Positions 45,941 to 55,225 of a DNA stretch of 64,000 nucleotides are shown here, piece after piece (within the stretch, counting starts at the first letter, position 1; each line of letters starts with the position of its first letter). The notes beneath the pieces are model-generated. The model searched no databases. It saw nothing but the letters and a program-made list of their open reading frames with translations, and was not told the origin of the DNA. The position numbers and the translations under genes were made by a program. This stretch comes from Enterobacter chengduensis (GTDB lineage: Bacteria; Pseudomonadota; Gammaproteobacteria; Enterobacterales; Enterobacteriaceae): positions 2,728,001 to 2,792,000 of the forward strand of contig NZ_CP043318.1 of the NCBI RefSeq assembly GCF_001984825.2. Direction: 5' to 3'.

Positions 45941-46041
45941 CGGAACGGTTGGGAGAAAATGGTATTTGCAAAGCAGCTCAATACAATAGTGTGAGCTGCC
46001 GCAAAGAAAGCACGGGGAGAAGAGAAAACGCGGTTAACCGT

Positions 46042-46075
46042 CGTGAGTCCCTCTCCCGAAGGGAAAGGACTCACG
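46042..46075 (-). terminator. Strong hairpin after pspD, probable end of the psp transcript
   Basis: CGTGAGTCC (46042-46050) and GGACTCACG (46067-46075) form a nine-base stem with inner CCC-GAA-GGG pairing. No T-run follows on the minus strand, so it may need Rho or act as a 3' stabiliser. pspE, which follows pspD in E. coli, is absent between here and ycjM. Confidence 0.55.
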
Positions 46076-46085
46076 CCAGCGGGAA

Positions 46086-46310
46086 TTATTGGGATAAGTA
46101 GCGGCGAGAAAGCCGTTTTGCCACCTTTTGTAACAGCGGTTCGAGCGCTACCGCCAGCACCATTCTGACCGGCTTGCGGGCAACGGATTTTATCGCCCAG
46201 CCCGCCACGCCTGCCGGGCCGAAACGTAACGCGGTCAGCAGGACCAGTTTACCTGCGATTTTCAGGCCGGGCTTTACCTTCTGACCGGCCTGTTGCCAGT
46301 GTTGTTTCAT
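46086..46310 (-). CDS. pspD: Phage-shock protein PspD
   Basis: This is a 74-residue peripheral inner-membrane protein (E. coli 73). It has a hydrophobic centre ([23 protein letters not shown]) between basic ends, and it closes with [15 protein letters not shown]. It is the last gene of pspABCD, 12 bases after pspC. Its exact role in the envelope-stress response is not settled. AGAGAGAAATG provides the start context. Confidence 0.9.
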   Translation of the reverse strand: MKQHWQQAGQKVKPGLKIAGKLVLLTALRFGPAGVAGWAIKSVARKPVRMVLAVALEPLLQKVAKRLSRRYLSQ

Positions 46311-46322
46311 CTCATTTCTCTC

Positions 46323-46682
46323 TTAAAGCTGACGAAAACGGCTTCTCAGCGTAAAGGTATCCGACGTGACATAGCGCTCCATTTCCCGCAGCCGCTTCTC
46401 ACCGGCGGCGAGTTGTTCATCAACGGCATTGAGAAGATCGCTGCTGGTGGGAGCACCTTCCGCAGCCAGTTCGCCTTCCGGCATCGGGTCCAGAACAAAC
46501 GACAGGACGATATATGCCACCAGGGTAATAAAGGCCAGACCAAAGAAGATCGATAGCACCGCGACCACGCGCACCAGCTTAACCGGGACATCAAGATAAT
46601 GCGCCAGTCCGGCACAAACGCCGCGCACCATGCCCTGCTGTGGAATACGCCACAGCTTTTTGTTCAGGTTCAGTCCAGACAT
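46323..46682 (-). CDS. pspC: Phage-shock protein PspC
   Basis: This is a 119-residue inner-membrane sensor/toxin-like protein. The PspC domain starts KKLWRIPQQGMVRGVCAGLAHYLDVPVKLVRV, followed by a membrane span (about 40-65). The C-terminal part contains a leucine-zipper-like helix, LLNAVDEQLAAGEKRLREMERY. With PspB it frees PspF from PspA under stress. The ATG overlaps the pspB stop by one base, which couples translation. Confidence 0.95.
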   Translation of the reverse strand: MSGLNLNKKLWRIPQQGMVRGVCAGLAHYLDVPVKLVRVVAVLSIFFGLAFITLVAYIVLSFVLDPMPEGELAAEGAPTSSDLLNAVDEQLAAGEKRLREMERYVTSDTFTLRSRFRQL

Positions 46683-46906
46683 TAGCGGTCCCTCCAGTTT
46701 GGATGCTCAGCATCGAGAATGGCTTCCAGCGCCTGAATACGTTCGCGCATTTTGTTCGCCTCATCGGAGAGCTGTACCAGACGCTGTTGTTCACTCTGGG
46801 AAAGTTCGCCCCGTGAGGAACGGTTGCTGTAGTGCAGCCATAGCCAAATCGGCAAAACGAACAGCACGAAAATTGTCAGGGGAATAGCCAGAAATAGCGC
46901 GCTCAT
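46682..46906 (-). CDS. pspB: Phage-shock protein PspB
   Basis: This is a 74-residue protein with an N-terminal membrane span (residues 2-25, ALFLAIPLTIFVLFVLPIWLWLHY) and a cytoplasmic coiled-coil tail, QRLVQLSDEANKMRERIQALEAIL. It is the partner of PspC in stress sensing. AAGGAG precedes the ATG. It ends in DAEHPNWRDR, as in E. coli. Confidence 0.95.
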   Translation of the reverse strand: MSALFLAIPLTIFVLFVLPIWLWLHYSNRSSRGELSQSEQQRLVQLSDEANKMRERIQALEAILDAEHPNWRDR

Positions 46907-46955
46907 GTGTACTCCTTGTCTTACGATGCGGCACGCTCAGGTGCCGCAGGCATTA

Positions 46956-47624
46956 TTATTGGTTGTCTTGCTTCATTTTGGCTTTCAGTGCCGCCAGCTG
47001 CTCGCTGATTTCGTCATCGGCCTTCAGGTCGGCAAACTGCTGATCCAGCGACTTCTGCTTGCCGATGCCGTGGCTCTCGGCTTCCGCCTCCATCTGATCG
47101 ATACGACGTTCAAACGATTCAAAACGCGCCATCGCTTCATCAAGCTTACCGCTGTCCAGCTGGCGGCGCACGTCGCGGGATGAGCTTGCCGCCTGGTGAC
47201 GCAGGGTCAGCGCCTGCTGACGCGCGCGGGTTTCGCTCAGCTTGTTCTCCAGCTCGCCAATCTCTTTCTTCATGCGGGTGAGCGTATCGTCCACCAGCGT
47301 CACTTCATGCTCCAGCGTCGCGACCATATCCACCAGCTTCTGTTTTTCGATCAGCGCCGCGCGGGCCAGATCCTCTTTATCTTTGCGCAGCGCAAGCTCC
47401 GCTTTTTCCTGCCATTCGTTCAGCTGAGCGGTAGCCTGTTCAATACGACGCATAAGCTGTTTTTTCTCCGCCAGCGCGCGGGCTGAGGTAGAACGCACTT
47501 CAACCAGCGTGTCTTCCATCTCCTGAATCATCAGCCGTACCAGCTTCTGCGGATCTTCCGCTTTCTCAAGCAGCGAGTTGATGTTGGCGTTCACGATGTC
47601 GGCAAAACGAGAAAAAATTCCCAT
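46956..47624 (-). CDS. pspA: Phage-shock protein PspA
   Basis: This is a 222-residue ESCRT-III-like coiled-coil protein, equal in length to the E. coli protein. It starts [19 protein letters not shown], the amphipathic membrane-binding helix, and continues as a long coiled coil. In the resting state it inhibits PspF; under stress it coats the inner membrane and limits proton leakage. ATG 47624 with GAGGA at good spacing is preferred over an ATG two codons upstream. It is transcribed from a sigma-54 promoter, divergent from pspF. Confidence 0.96.
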   Translation of the reverse strand: MGIFSRFADIVNANINSLLEKAEDPQKLVRLMIQEMEDTLVEVRSTSARALAEKKQLMRRIEQATAQLNEWQEKAELALRKDKEDLARAALIEKQKLVDMVATLEHEVTLVDDTLTRMKKEIGELENKLSETRARQQALTLRHQAASSSRDVRRQLDSGKLDEAMARFESFERRIDQMEAEAESHGIGKQKSLDQQFADLKADDEISEQLAALKAKMKQDNQ

Positions 47625-47675
47625 AATCAAATCCTCATAGTTCTGTTATCGGGCGATGCCCTGCTGTACGGATAA

Positions 47676-47692
47676 TACAAACATCATGCCAA
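47676..47692 (-). promoter_or_regulatory. Sigma-54 promoter of pspABCD
   Basis: Minus strand TTGGCATG-ATGT-TTGTA matches the -24/-12 consensus TGGCACG-N4-TTGCA at the GG and near the GC positions; the -12 element has T in place of C. It lies about 52 bases before the pspA start. Confidence 0.75.
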
Positions 47693-47731
47693 CTTTTTAT
47701 CTTATTGATTTCACTGAGCCTGATTGATTTT

Positions 47732-47758
47732 CAGGCAATGAAGAACTATTCTTGCCTG
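47732..47758. promoter_or_regulatory. Candidate PspF upstream activating sequence
   Basis: CAGGCAA (47732-47738) and TTGCCTG (47752-47758) form a dyad with a 13-base spacer. It lies about 50 bases upstream of the sigma-54 promoter and directly upstream of pspF, where PspF sites are found in E. coli. Binding would also explain pspF autorepression. Confidence 0.5.
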
Positions 47759-47790
47759 GTGAATATCGCTAAGGAGTGGTTAATTTCATC

Positions 47791-48768
47791 ATGCCCGGAT
47801 ATAAAGACAATTTACTCGGCGAAGCGAACAGCTTTCTGGAAGTGCTGGAGCAGGTTTCTCGCCTGGCGCCGCTCAATAAGCCGGTGCTGATCATCGGTGA
47901 ACGCGGGACGGGGAAAGAGCTGATAGCCAACCGTCTGCATTACCTATCCGGACGCTGGGATGGTCCCTTCATTTCCCTTAACTGCGCGGCGCTGAATGAA
48001 AACCTTCTCGACACCGAGCTCTTCGGCCATGAGGCGGGCGCGTTTACCGGTGCCCAGAAACGCCATCCCGGACGCTTTGAGCGCGCCGACGGCGGTACGC
48101 TGTTCCTTGATGAACTGGCCACCGCGCCCATGCTGGTGCAGGAAAAACTGCTGCGCGTGATTGAATACGGCGAGCTGGAGCGCGTCGGCGGCAGCCAGCC
48201 GCTGCAGGTCAACGTGCGCCTGGTCTGTGCGACCAACGCCAACCTGCCGGAAATGGTAGCAGAGGAGAAATTCCGCGCCGATCTGCTCGATCGTCTGGCC
48301 TTTGACGTCGTTCAGCTTCCTCCGCTGCGCGAGCGAAAAAGCGACATCATGCTGCTGGCAGACCAGTTCGCGATTCAGATGTGCCGCGAGCTTGGGCTGC
48401 CTCTGTTCCCAGGCTTTAGCGATTATGCGCGGGAGACGCTGCTGGCTTACCACTGGCCGGGCAATATCCGTGAACTGAAAAACGTCGTGGAACGTTCCGT
48501 CTATCGCCACGGCAGCAGCGAGACGGAGCTGGACAACATCATTATCGATCCTTTTCAGCGCAGCGCATCACCGCTGCCTGCGCCACCGTCTTCAGGCGAT
48601 GCCCCCACTCTCCCCCTTGATTTGCGCCAGTTCCAGCACGATCAGGAGAAACAGCTGCTGGAGCAAAGCCTGAGGGTCGCGAAATATAACCAGAAACGGG
48701 CGGCTGAACTGCTGGGTCTGACCTACCATCAGTTAAGGGCATTGCTCAAAAAGCATCAAATGCGCTGA
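47791..48768 (+). CDS. pspF: Sigma-54 activator PspF
   Basis: This 325-residue protein, equal in length to the E. coli protein, has no receiver domain. The AAA+ domain has Walker A GERGTGKE (36-43) and the sigma-54 contact loop GAFTGA (83-88), and it includes the PspA-contact surface near Trp56 (GRWDGPF). The C-terminal Fis-type helix-turn-helix includes YNQKRAAELLGLTYHQLRALL. ATG 47791 matches the family start although AAGGAG is 14 bases upstream; an in-frame GTG at 47776 overlaps that site and is unlikely. Confidence 0.95.
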   Translation: MPGYKDNLLGEANSFLEVLEQVSRLAPLNKPVLIIGERGTGKELIANRLHYLSGRWDGPFISLNCAALNENLLDTELFGHEAGAFTGAQKRHPGRFERADGGTLFLDELATAPMLVQEKLLRVIEYGELERVGGSQPLQVNVRLVCATNANLPEMVAEEKFRADLLDRLAFDVVQLPPLRERKSDIMLLADQFAIQMCRELGLPLFPGFSDYARETLLAYHWPGNIRELKNVVERSVYRHGSSETELDNIIIDPFQRSASPLPAPPSSGDAPTLPLDLRQFQHDQEKQLLEQSLRVAKYNQKRAAELLGLTYHQLRALLKKHQMR

Positions 48769-48776
48769 CAATATCA

Positions 48777-48817
48777 GCACTTACCCGCAGACATTTTTAC
48801 GAAGCAGGCGTAAGTGC
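48777..48817 (+). other. Hairpin between pspF and sapA
   Basis: GCACTTAC (48777-48784) and GTAAGTGC (48810-48817) form a perfect eight-base stem with further partial pairing inside. There is no T-run, so its role as pspF terminator or sapA leader element is unclear. Confidence 0.45.
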
Positions 48818-48856
48818 GATACACTTTGCAGATCGAACCTAAAAACCTTAAAAATT

Positions 48857-50497
48857 ATGCGTCTGGTTTTATCGTCCTTTTTTGCACTCGGTCTGTTTAG
48901 CAGCCTGGCCTTCGCCGCGCCCGGGCAAACGCCGCAGCCTGATATTCGTGACAGCGGCTTCGTCTATTGCGTAAGCGGCCAGGTGGATACCTTCAACCCG
49001 CAAAAAGCGGGCAGCGGCCTCATCGTGGATACTCTGGCCGCGCAGCTTTACGATCGCCTGCTTGACGTTGACCCGTACACCTACCGCCTGGTGCCCGAAC
49101 TGGCGGAAAGCTGGGAAGTACTGGATAACGGCGCAACCTACCGTTTTCACCTGCGCGATGACGTCGCGTTTCAGCGCACGCCGTGGTTTAGCCCCACGCG
49201 CAGGCTAAACGCGGACGACGTGGTCTTTACCTTCCAGCGCATCTTCAACCGCAATCATCCGTGGCATAACGTTAACGGCAGCAACTTCCCCTATTTCGAC
49301 AGCCTGCAGTTTGCCGATACCGTGAAAAGCGTGCGCAAGCTGGACAACCGGACGGTTGAATTTACGCTGACGCGACCGGATGCCTCCTTCCTCTGGCATC
49401 TGGCGACCCACTATGCGTCGGTCATGTCTGCGGAATACGCGGCGAACCTGACGAAAAAAGATCGTCAGGAGCTGCTCGATCGTCAGCCTGTCGGCACCGG
49501 GCCGTTCCAGCTGGCCGAGTACCGCGCCGGGCAATATATTCGTCTGCAGCGTCATGAGCATTTCTGGCGCGGTACGCCGCTGATGCCGCAGGTGGTGGTC
49601 GATCTCGGTTCAGGCGGAACGGGACGCCTGTCAAAACTGCTCACCGGGGAATGTGACGTGCTCGCCTGGCCTGCCGCCAGCCAGCTCACCATTTTGCGCG
49701 ACGATCCCCGCCTGCGTCTGACCTTACGCCCCGGCATGAATATCGCCTATCTGGCCTTTAACACCGATAAGCCGCCGTTAAATAACCCTGCCGTTCGTCA
49801 TGCGCTGGCGCTGGCGATCAACAACCAGCGCCTGATGCAGTCGATTTATTACGGCACGGCGGAAACCGCGGCCTCAATTTTACCGCGGGCCTCGTGGGCC
49901 TATGACGGTGAAGCTAAAATTACGGAATACAATCCGGCAAAAGCGCGTGAACAGCTGAAGGCGCTGGGGGCGGAAAACCTGACGCTGCAGCTTTGGGTGC
50001 CAACCAGCTCCCAGGCGTGGAACCCGAGCCCGCTCAAGACTGCCGAACTGCTGCAGGCGGACATGGCGCAGGTGGGCGTTAAGGTGATCATCGTACCGGT
50101 TGAGGGCCGTTTCCAGGAGGCGCGCCTGATGGACATGAATCATGATTTGACCCTGACAGGCTGGGCGACAGACAGTAACGATCCGGACAGCTTCTTCCGG
50201 CCGCTGCTGAGCTGTGCGGCGATAAACTCGCAGACCAACTACGCCCACTGGTGTAATCGGGAGTTTGACGCCGTGCTGCAAAAAGCGCTGGCTTCCCAAC
50301 AGCTGGCCTCACGTATTGACGCCTATGATGAAGCGCAGAAGATCCTCGCCGAGGAGTTGCCCGTGCTGCCGCTGGCCTCTTCCCTGCGTCTTCAGGCCTA
50401 TCGTTATGATATTAAAGGCCTGGTGCTGAGCCCGTTCGGCAACGCCTCGTTCGCCGGCGTGTCGCGTGAAAAAGAACAAGAGGTGAAAAAACCATGA
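48857..50497 (+). CDS. sapA: Periplasmic peptide-binding protein SapA
   Basis: This is a 546-residue family-5 solute-binding protein (E. coli 547). The signal peptide [20 protein letters not shown] is followed by APGQ. The core carries [13 protein letters not shown], the [14 protein letters not shown] signature and a C-terminal lobe similar to DppA. In Salmonella and Haemophilus Sap confers resistance to antimicrobial peptides by uptake; in E. coli SapBCDF is linked to putrescine export. The stop overlaps the sapB start by four bases. Confidence 0.95.
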   Translation: MRLVLSSFFALGLFSSLAFAAPGQTPQPDIRDSGFVYCVSGQVDTFNPQKAGSGLIVDTLAAQLYDRLLDVDPYTYRLVPELAESWEVLDNGATYRFHLRDDVAFQRTPWFSPTRRLNADDVVFTFQRIFNRNHPWHNVNGSNFPYFDSLQFADTVKSVRKLDNRTVEFTLTRPDASFLWHLATHYASVMSAEYAANLTKKDRQELLDRQPVGTGPFQLAEYRAGQYIRLQRHEHFWRGTPLMPQVVVDLGSGGTGRLSKLLTGECDVLAWPAASQLTILRDDPRLRLTLRPGMNIAYLAFNTDKPPLNNPAVRHALALAINNQRLMQSIYYGTAETAASILPRASWAYDGEAKITEYNPAKAREQLKALGAENLTLQLWVPTSSQAWNPSPLKTAELLQADMAQVGVKVIIVPVEGRFQEARLMDMNHDLTLTGWATDSNDPDSFFRPLLSCAAINSQTNYAHWCNREFDAVLQKALASQQLASRIDAYDEAQKILAEELPVLPLASSLRLQAYRYDIKGLVLSPFGNASFAGVSREKEQEVKKP

Positions 50498-51459
50498 TTA
50501 TTTTTACCTTACGTCGGCTCCTTTTACTGCTGGTGACGCTCTTTTTCCTGAACTTTGTCGGCTTCAGCCTGAGCTACTTCACGCCCCACGCGCCGCTCCA
50601 GGGGTCGTCGCTATGGGATGCCTGGTTCTTCTGGTTCAACGGGCTGCTGCACTGGGACTTCGGCGTGTCCAGCATTAACGGGCAGCTGATTTCCGACCAG
50701 CTGAAAGAGGTTTTTCCGGCCACGATGGAGCTGTGCATTCTGGCGTTCGGCTTTGCCCTGATGGTCGGGATCCCCGTGGGCATGCTGGCCGGGATCTACC
50801 GCAACAAATGGCAGGATAAGTTTATTAGCGCCCTCGCCCTGCTTGGCTTCTCCATCCCGGTATTCTGGCTGGCGCTACTGCTGACGCTGTTCTTCTCGCT
50901 GACGTTGGGCTGGCTGCCGGTGTCCGGCCGTTTTGACCTGCTCTATACGGTTAAATCGGTGACGGGCTTCGCCATCATCGACGCGTGGCTGTCCGATTCG
51001 GTGTGGCGGCATGAAATGATCGCCAGCGCCCTGCGCCATATGGTGCTGCCGGTGCTGACGCTGGCGGTTGCGCCGACGACCGAAGTGATCCGCCTGATGC
51101 GCCTGAGCACCATCGAGGTGTTTGACCAGAACTACGTCAAAGCCGCCGCCACGCGCGGACTGTCGCGCCTGACCATACTGCGCCGCAACGTCCTGCACAA
51201 CGCCCTGCCGCCGGTTATTCCGCGTCTGGGGTTACAGTTTTCCACCATGCTGACGCTGGCCATGATCACCGAAATGGTCTTTAGCTGGCCTGGCCTGGGA
51301 CGCTGGCTGATTAACGCCATCCGCCAGCAGGACTACGCCGCGATTTCCGCAGGCGTGATGGTGATTGGTTCGCTGGTGATTATTGTTAACGTGTTGTCCG
51401 ATATTCTGGGTGCCATGGCTAACCCATTGAAGCATAAGGAATGGTATGCCTTACGATAG
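50494..51459 (+). CDS. sapB: Sap ABC transporter permease SapB
   Basis: This is a 321-residue DppB-type permease with six membrane spans; the first is [21 protein letters not shown]. The EAA-type loop is [28 protein letters not shown] (about 210-238). It overlaps sapA at its start and sapC at its end (14 bases), indicating one tightly coupled operon. Length is the same as in E. coli. Confidence 0.95.
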   Translation: MIIFTLRRLLLLLVTLFFLNFVGFSLSYFTPHAPLQGSSLWDAWFFWFNGLLHWDFGVSSINGQLISDQLKEVFPATMELCILAFGFALMVGIPVGMLAGIYRNKWQDKFISALALLGFSIPVFWLALLLTLFFSLTLGWLPVSGRFDLLYTVKSVTGFAIIDAWLSDSVWRHEMIASALRHMVLPVLTLAVAPTTEVIRLMRLSTIEVFDQNYVKAAATRGLSRLTILRRNVLHNALPPVIPRLGLQFSTMLTLAMITEMVFSWPGLGRWLINAIRQQDYAAISAGVMVIGSLVIIVNVLSDILGAMANPLKHKEWYALR

Positions 51460-52336
51460 CGTATACAGTGAAAAGCGCACGCCCGGCGTGCTGCGTACCG
51501 TGTGGCGTAAATTCTATGGTGATACCACGGCAATGGTCGGCCTTTACGGCTGCGCCGGCCTGGTGTTGCTGTGCGTCTTTGGCTCGTGGTTTGCGCCGTA
51601 TGGCATTGACCAGCAGTTCCTTGGCTATCAGCTGCTGCCGCCGTCCTGGTCCCGCTACGGGGAAGTCTCTTTCTTCCTGGGAACGGACGACCTCGGGCGC
51701 GACGTGTTGAGCCGGCTGCTGAGCGGCGCGGCCCCAACGGTGGGCGGCGCGTTTGTGGTGACGCTCGCGGCAACGATCTGTGGGCTTGGGCTCGGCATTT
51801 TTGCAGGCTCCACGCATGGCCTGCGTTCGGCGGTGCTTAACCACATTCTGGATACGCTGCTGTCGATCCCCTCGCTGCTGCTGGCAATCATTGTGGTTGC
51901 CTTTGCCGGTCCGCATCTGTCGCATGCCATGTTTGCCGTCTGGCTGGCTATCCTGCCCCGCATCGTGCGTTCGGTTTACAGCATGGTGCATGACGAGCTG
52001 GAAAAAGAGTATGTCGTTGCCGCCCGTCTGGACGGCGCGACGACGTTCAACATTCTGTGGTTTGCCGTGCTGCCGAACATCGCCGCCGGGCTGGTCACGG
52101 AGATCACCCGCGCCCTGTCGATGGCGATTCTCGATATTGCTGCGCTCGGCTTCCTCGACCTCGGCGCGCAGCTGCCCTCGCCTGAATGGGGCGCGATGCT
52201 CGGCGACGCGCTGGAACTGATTTACGTCGCGCCGTGGACGGTCATGCTGCCGGGTGCGGCCATTATGGTGAGCGTGCTGCTGATCAACCTGCTGGGCGAC
52301 GGTATTCGCCGTGCAATTAACGCGGGGGTGCAATAA
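51446..52336 (+). CDS. sapC: Sap ABC transporter permease SapC
   Basis: This is a 296-residue DppC-type permease. The first membrane span lies at about residues 27-50. The conserved [19 protein letters not shown] motif precedes the core, and the EAA loop is [23 protein letters not shown] (about 189-211). GGAATGG lies before the ATG. The stop overlaps the sapD start by one base. Confidence 0.95.
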   Translation: MPYDSVYSEKRTPGVLRTVWRKFYGDTTAMVGLYGCAGLVLLCVFGSWFAPYGIDQQFLGYQLLPPSWSRYGEVSFFLGTDDLGRDVLSRLLSGAAPTVGGAFVVTLAATICGLGLGIFAGSTHGLRSAVLNHILDTLLSIPSLLLAIIVVAFAGPHLSHAMFAVWLAILPRIVRSVYSMVHDELEKEYVVAARLDGATTFNILWFAVLPNIAAGLVTEITRALSMAILDIAALGFLDLGAQLPSPEWGAMLGDALELIYVAPWTVMLPGAAIMVSVLLINLLGDGIRRAINAGVQ

Positions 52337-53328
52337 TGCCGCTTCTTGATATTCGCAACCTCACGATTGAATTCAAAACCGGCGAAGGCTGGGTTAAGGC
52401 CGTCGATCGCATCAGCATTACCCTCGCGGAGGGTGAAATTCGCGGGCTGGTGGGGGAATCCGGCTCGGGGAAAAGCCTGATCGCCAAAGCCATCTGCGGC
52501 GTGGCGAAAGATAACTGGCGCGTCACCGCCGACCGCATGCGCTTCGACGATATCGACCTGCTGCGCCTCTCTCCCCGCGAGCGGCGCAAGCTGGTTGGGC
52601 ATAACGTCTCGATGATTTTCCAGGAGCCGCAGTCCTGTCTCGACCCGTCCGAGCGCGTGGGCAAACAGCTGATGCAGAACATTCCCGGCTGGACCTATAA
52701 AGGCCGCTGGTGGCAGCGTTTCGGCTGGCGAAAACGACGCGCCATCGAGCTGTTGCACCGCGTCGGGATTAAAGATCACAAAGATGCGATGCGCAGCTTC
52801 CCTTACGAGCTGACCGACGGTGAATGCCAGAAAGTGATGATTGCCATCGCGCTGGCCAATCAGCCGCGTTTGCTGATTGCAGATGAACCGACGAACGCGA
52901 TGGAGCCCACCACGCAGGCGCAAATTTTCCGCCTGCTGTCGCGTCTCAACCAGAACAACAACACCACCATTTTGCTGATCAGCCATGACCTGCAGATGCT
53001 CAGCAAATGGGCGGATAAAATCGACGTGATGTACTGCGGGCAAACGGTCGAAACCGCGCCGAGTGAAGATCTGGTCACCGCGCCGCATCATCCGTATACC
53101 CAGGCGCTTATCCGCGCCATTCCGGATTTTGGCAGCGCGATGCCGCATAAAAGCCGCCTGAATACCCTGCCAGGGGCGATTCCGCTGCTGGAGTCTTTGC
53201 CGATAGGCTGTCGTCTGGGGCCGCGTTGCCCCTATGCGCAGCGTAAATGTATTGAGACGCCACGCCTGACGGGGGCAAAAAATCATCTTTACGCCTGTCA
53301 TTTCCCGCTGAACATGGAGAGAGAGTGA
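52336..53328 (+). CDS. sapD: Sap ABC transporter ATPase SapD
   Basis: This is a 330-residue ATPase. Walker A is GESGSGKS (about 39-46). The ABC signature is atypical, [16 protein letters not shown], in place of LSGGQ, as is also the case in E. coli SapD. Walker B is [12 protein letters not shown]. The C-terminal extension with [14 protein letters not shown] is of the oligopeptide-transporter type and may hold an iron-sulphur or zinc site. In E. coli SapD also supports Trk potassium uptake. SapF follows one base later. Confidence 0.95.
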   Translation: MPLLDIRNLTIEFKTGEGWVKAVDRISITLAEGEIRGLVGESGSGKSLIAKAICGVAKDNWRVTADRMRFDDIDLLRLSPRERRKLVGHNVSMIFQEPQSCLDPSERVGKQLMQNIPGWTYKGRWWQRFGWRKRRAIELLHRVGIKDHKDAMRSFPYELTDGECQKVMIAIALANQPRLLIADEPTNAMEPTTQAQIFRLLSRLNQNNNTTILLISHDLQMLSKWADKIDVMYCGQTVETAPSEDLVTAPHHPYTQALIRAIPDFGSAMPHKSRLNTLPGAIPLLESLPIGCRLGPRCPYAQRKCIETPRLTGAKNHLYACHFPLNMERE

Positions 53329-53329
53329 A

Positions 53330-54136
53330 ATGGTCGAAACCTTGCTTGAAGTGCGTAACCTGAGTAAGACCTTTCGCTACCGCACGGGGCTGTTTCATCG
53401 TCAGACCGTCGACGCGGTGAAACCGCTGAGCTTTACGCTGCGCGAAAAACAGACCCTGGCGATCATCGGCGAGAACGGTTCAGGGAAATCCACCCTGGCG
53501 AAAATGCTCGCCGGCATGGTTGAACCGACCGCAGGGGAAGTGTTGATTGACGATCATCCTCTGACGTTTGGCGATTACTCGTTCCGCAGCCAGCGCATCC
53601 GCATGATCTTCCAGGATCCATCTACTTCCCTTAACCCACGCCAGCGCATCTCGCAGATCCTCGATTTTCCGCTGCGTCTGAACACCGATCTGGAGCCAGA
53701 GGCGCGCCGTAAGCGCGTAGTTAAAACCCTGCGCATGGTTGGACTGCTGCCGGACCACGAAAGCTACTATCCGCATATGCTGGCCCCTGGCCAGAAACAG
53801 CGTCTGGGCCTGGCGCGTGCATTGATCTTGCGGCCAAAAGTGATCGTTGCGGATGAAGCGCTTGCCGCGCTGGATATGTCGATGCGCTCGCAGCTGATTA
53901 ACCTGATGCTGGAACTGCAGGAAAAACAGGGGATTTCGTACATCTACGTGACCCAACATCTGGGCATGATGAAACACATCAGCGATCAGGTGATGGTCAT
54001 GCACCAAGGCGAAGTGGTCGAGCGCGGCAGCACCGCGGACGTGATGGCCTCCCCGCTTCATGAACTGACAAAACGATTGATTGCAGGCCATTTCGGCGAA
54101 GCATTGACCGCCGATGCATGGCGAAAAGATCGGTAA
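53330..54136 (+). CDS. sapF: Sap ABC transporter ATPase SapF
   Basis: This is a 268-residue ATPase, equal in length to E. coli SapF. Walker A is GENGSGKST (about 46-54), the signature is LAPGQKQRLGLARAL, and Walker B reads VIVADEALAALDMSM, lacking the usual DEP. It is the partner of SapD. GAGAGAG lies before the ATG. A strong terminator ends the operon. Confidence 0.95.
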   Translation: MVETLLEVRNLSKTFRYRTGLFHRQTVDAVKPLSFTLREKQTLAIIGENGSGKSTLAKMLAGMVEPTAGEVLIDDHPLTFGDYSFRSQRIRMIFQDPSTSLNPRQRISQILDFPLRLNTDLEPEARRKRVVKTLRMVGLLPDHESYYPHMLAPGQKQRLGLARALILRPKVIVADEALAALDMSMRSQLINLMLELQEKQGISYIYVTQHLGMMKHISDQVMVMHQGEVVERGSTADVMASPLHELTKRLIAGHFGEALTADAWRKDR

Positions 54137-54155
54137 ACAAACGTTGCATCGTCCA

Positions 54156-54200
54156 AAAGGATTAAATAGCCCTTGCGCGCTGTTTAATCCTTTGCTTTTT
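54156..54200 (+). terminator. Terminator of sapABCDF
   Basis: AAAGGATTAAA (54156-54166) pairs with TTTAATCCTTT (54183-54193) across a GC-containing loop, and is followed by GCTTTTT. Confidence 0.85.
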
Positions 54201-54283
54201 CATCTCCATCTTCGCTCCATATTTTAAGCAATATCAATCAACAGTTCTTCTCCAGAATATCCGGACATTACGGAGGAGAAGAA

Positions 54284-55225
54284 ATGAACACCACCACGTA
54301 CGTTCTCAAATATACAGAATACCTCATCAGAAAATGTCATTCATTTTTAATAAGTGACCTGCACTTTCATACCGTGAGGCTTAAGAAAACATCCGGCAAA
54401 AACCCTGACGTCAAATCACCTACGACGTTGAGCGAGAAAATATGTCATCGTCTGGTCTACGATCATAATACTCTCTACACGATGCTTGCCGATAAACTCG
54501 CCGTTAGGGCATACGTTTCCGCCAGAACAACACGGGTGAAAACGGTGCCATTAATTGGCGTTTATGCCAGGGCGTCGCAGATTGATTTTTCAGTCCTCCC
54601 GGATAAATTCGTCCTTAAGTGCAACCATGACAGTGGCAGCACAATAATATGTACCGATAAGGCGCAATTTAATACCAGGGAAGCGTGTAAAAAACTGAGT
54701 CTCGCATTAAAGAAAAATTTGTACTACACCACGCGTGAATGGCAGTACAAAAACATTACGCCGAGTATACTTTGCGAGCCGTTTGTCGATCTCTTTGATG
54801 ATGCAGACAGAAACACAACCCCTGAAATGCTGAGGATCCATTGCTTTCATGGCGTCGCGCACTATGTTGAGGCGGATTTTACGGATGATAACGGCAACGG
54901 TTTTATCAACGTTTACGACAGACGCTGGAACTTGCAGCCCTTCCAGATGGAATATCCGAATATGTCAGTCGATCCAGGCGAACCGCCCTTATTCCGACAG
55001 GCATTGTTGGCTGCCCAAGAGCTGGCGGAAGGCATTGATTACTGCCGCGTTGACCTGATGCTAAAAAACGATGATATCTATTTCAGTGAAATAACCTTAA
55101 GCCCGAAACGCGGTAAGCTGACGATTACGCCGCAGGAATGGGATGCCAGGTTAGGAAAAATGTGGCATTTATCGCCGGCAGGCGCATTTGACCTGCCGCT
55201 GAACGTCACGAGTCGGGCCAGGTGA
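54284..55225 (+). CDS. TupA-like ATP-grasp family protein
   Basis: The product has 313 residues. The sequence has the family layout: SPTTLSEKICHRLVYDHN with the DK that follows (LADKLAVRAYV), LIGVYARASQIDF, the ATP-grasp lysine strand DKFVLKCNHDSGSTIIC, and the acidic metal-binding end YCRVDLMLKNDDIYFSEITLSPKRG. Such proteins are usually found in capsule, O-antigen or teichuronic-acid gene clusters and are thought to form amide or ester links on glycans. Here it stands alone. The ATG follows GGAGGAGAAGAA. The gene looks AT-richer than sapF. Its last 20 bases overlap the convergent histidine kinase gene. Not found at this place in K-12. Confidence 0.82.
   Translation: MNTTTYVLKYTEYLIRKCHSFLISDLHFHTVRLKKTSGKNPDVKSPTTLSEKICHRLVYDHNTLYTMLADKLAVRAYVSARTTRVKTVPLIGVYARASQIDFSVLPDKFVLKCNHDSGSTIICTDKAQFNTREACKKLSLALKKNLYYTTREWQYKNITPSILCEPFVDLFDDADRNTTPEMLRIHCFHGVAHYVEADFTDDNGNGFINVYDRRWNLQPFQMEYPNMSVDPGEPPLFRQALLAAQELAEGIDYCRVDLMLKNDDIYFSEITLSPKRGKLTITPQEWDARLGKMWHLSPAGAFDLPLNVTSRAR

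Noticed and set aside
51419..52333. Minus-strand open frame of 304 codons
   Set aside because: Antisense to sapC; low-complexity Arg/Gln/His composition.
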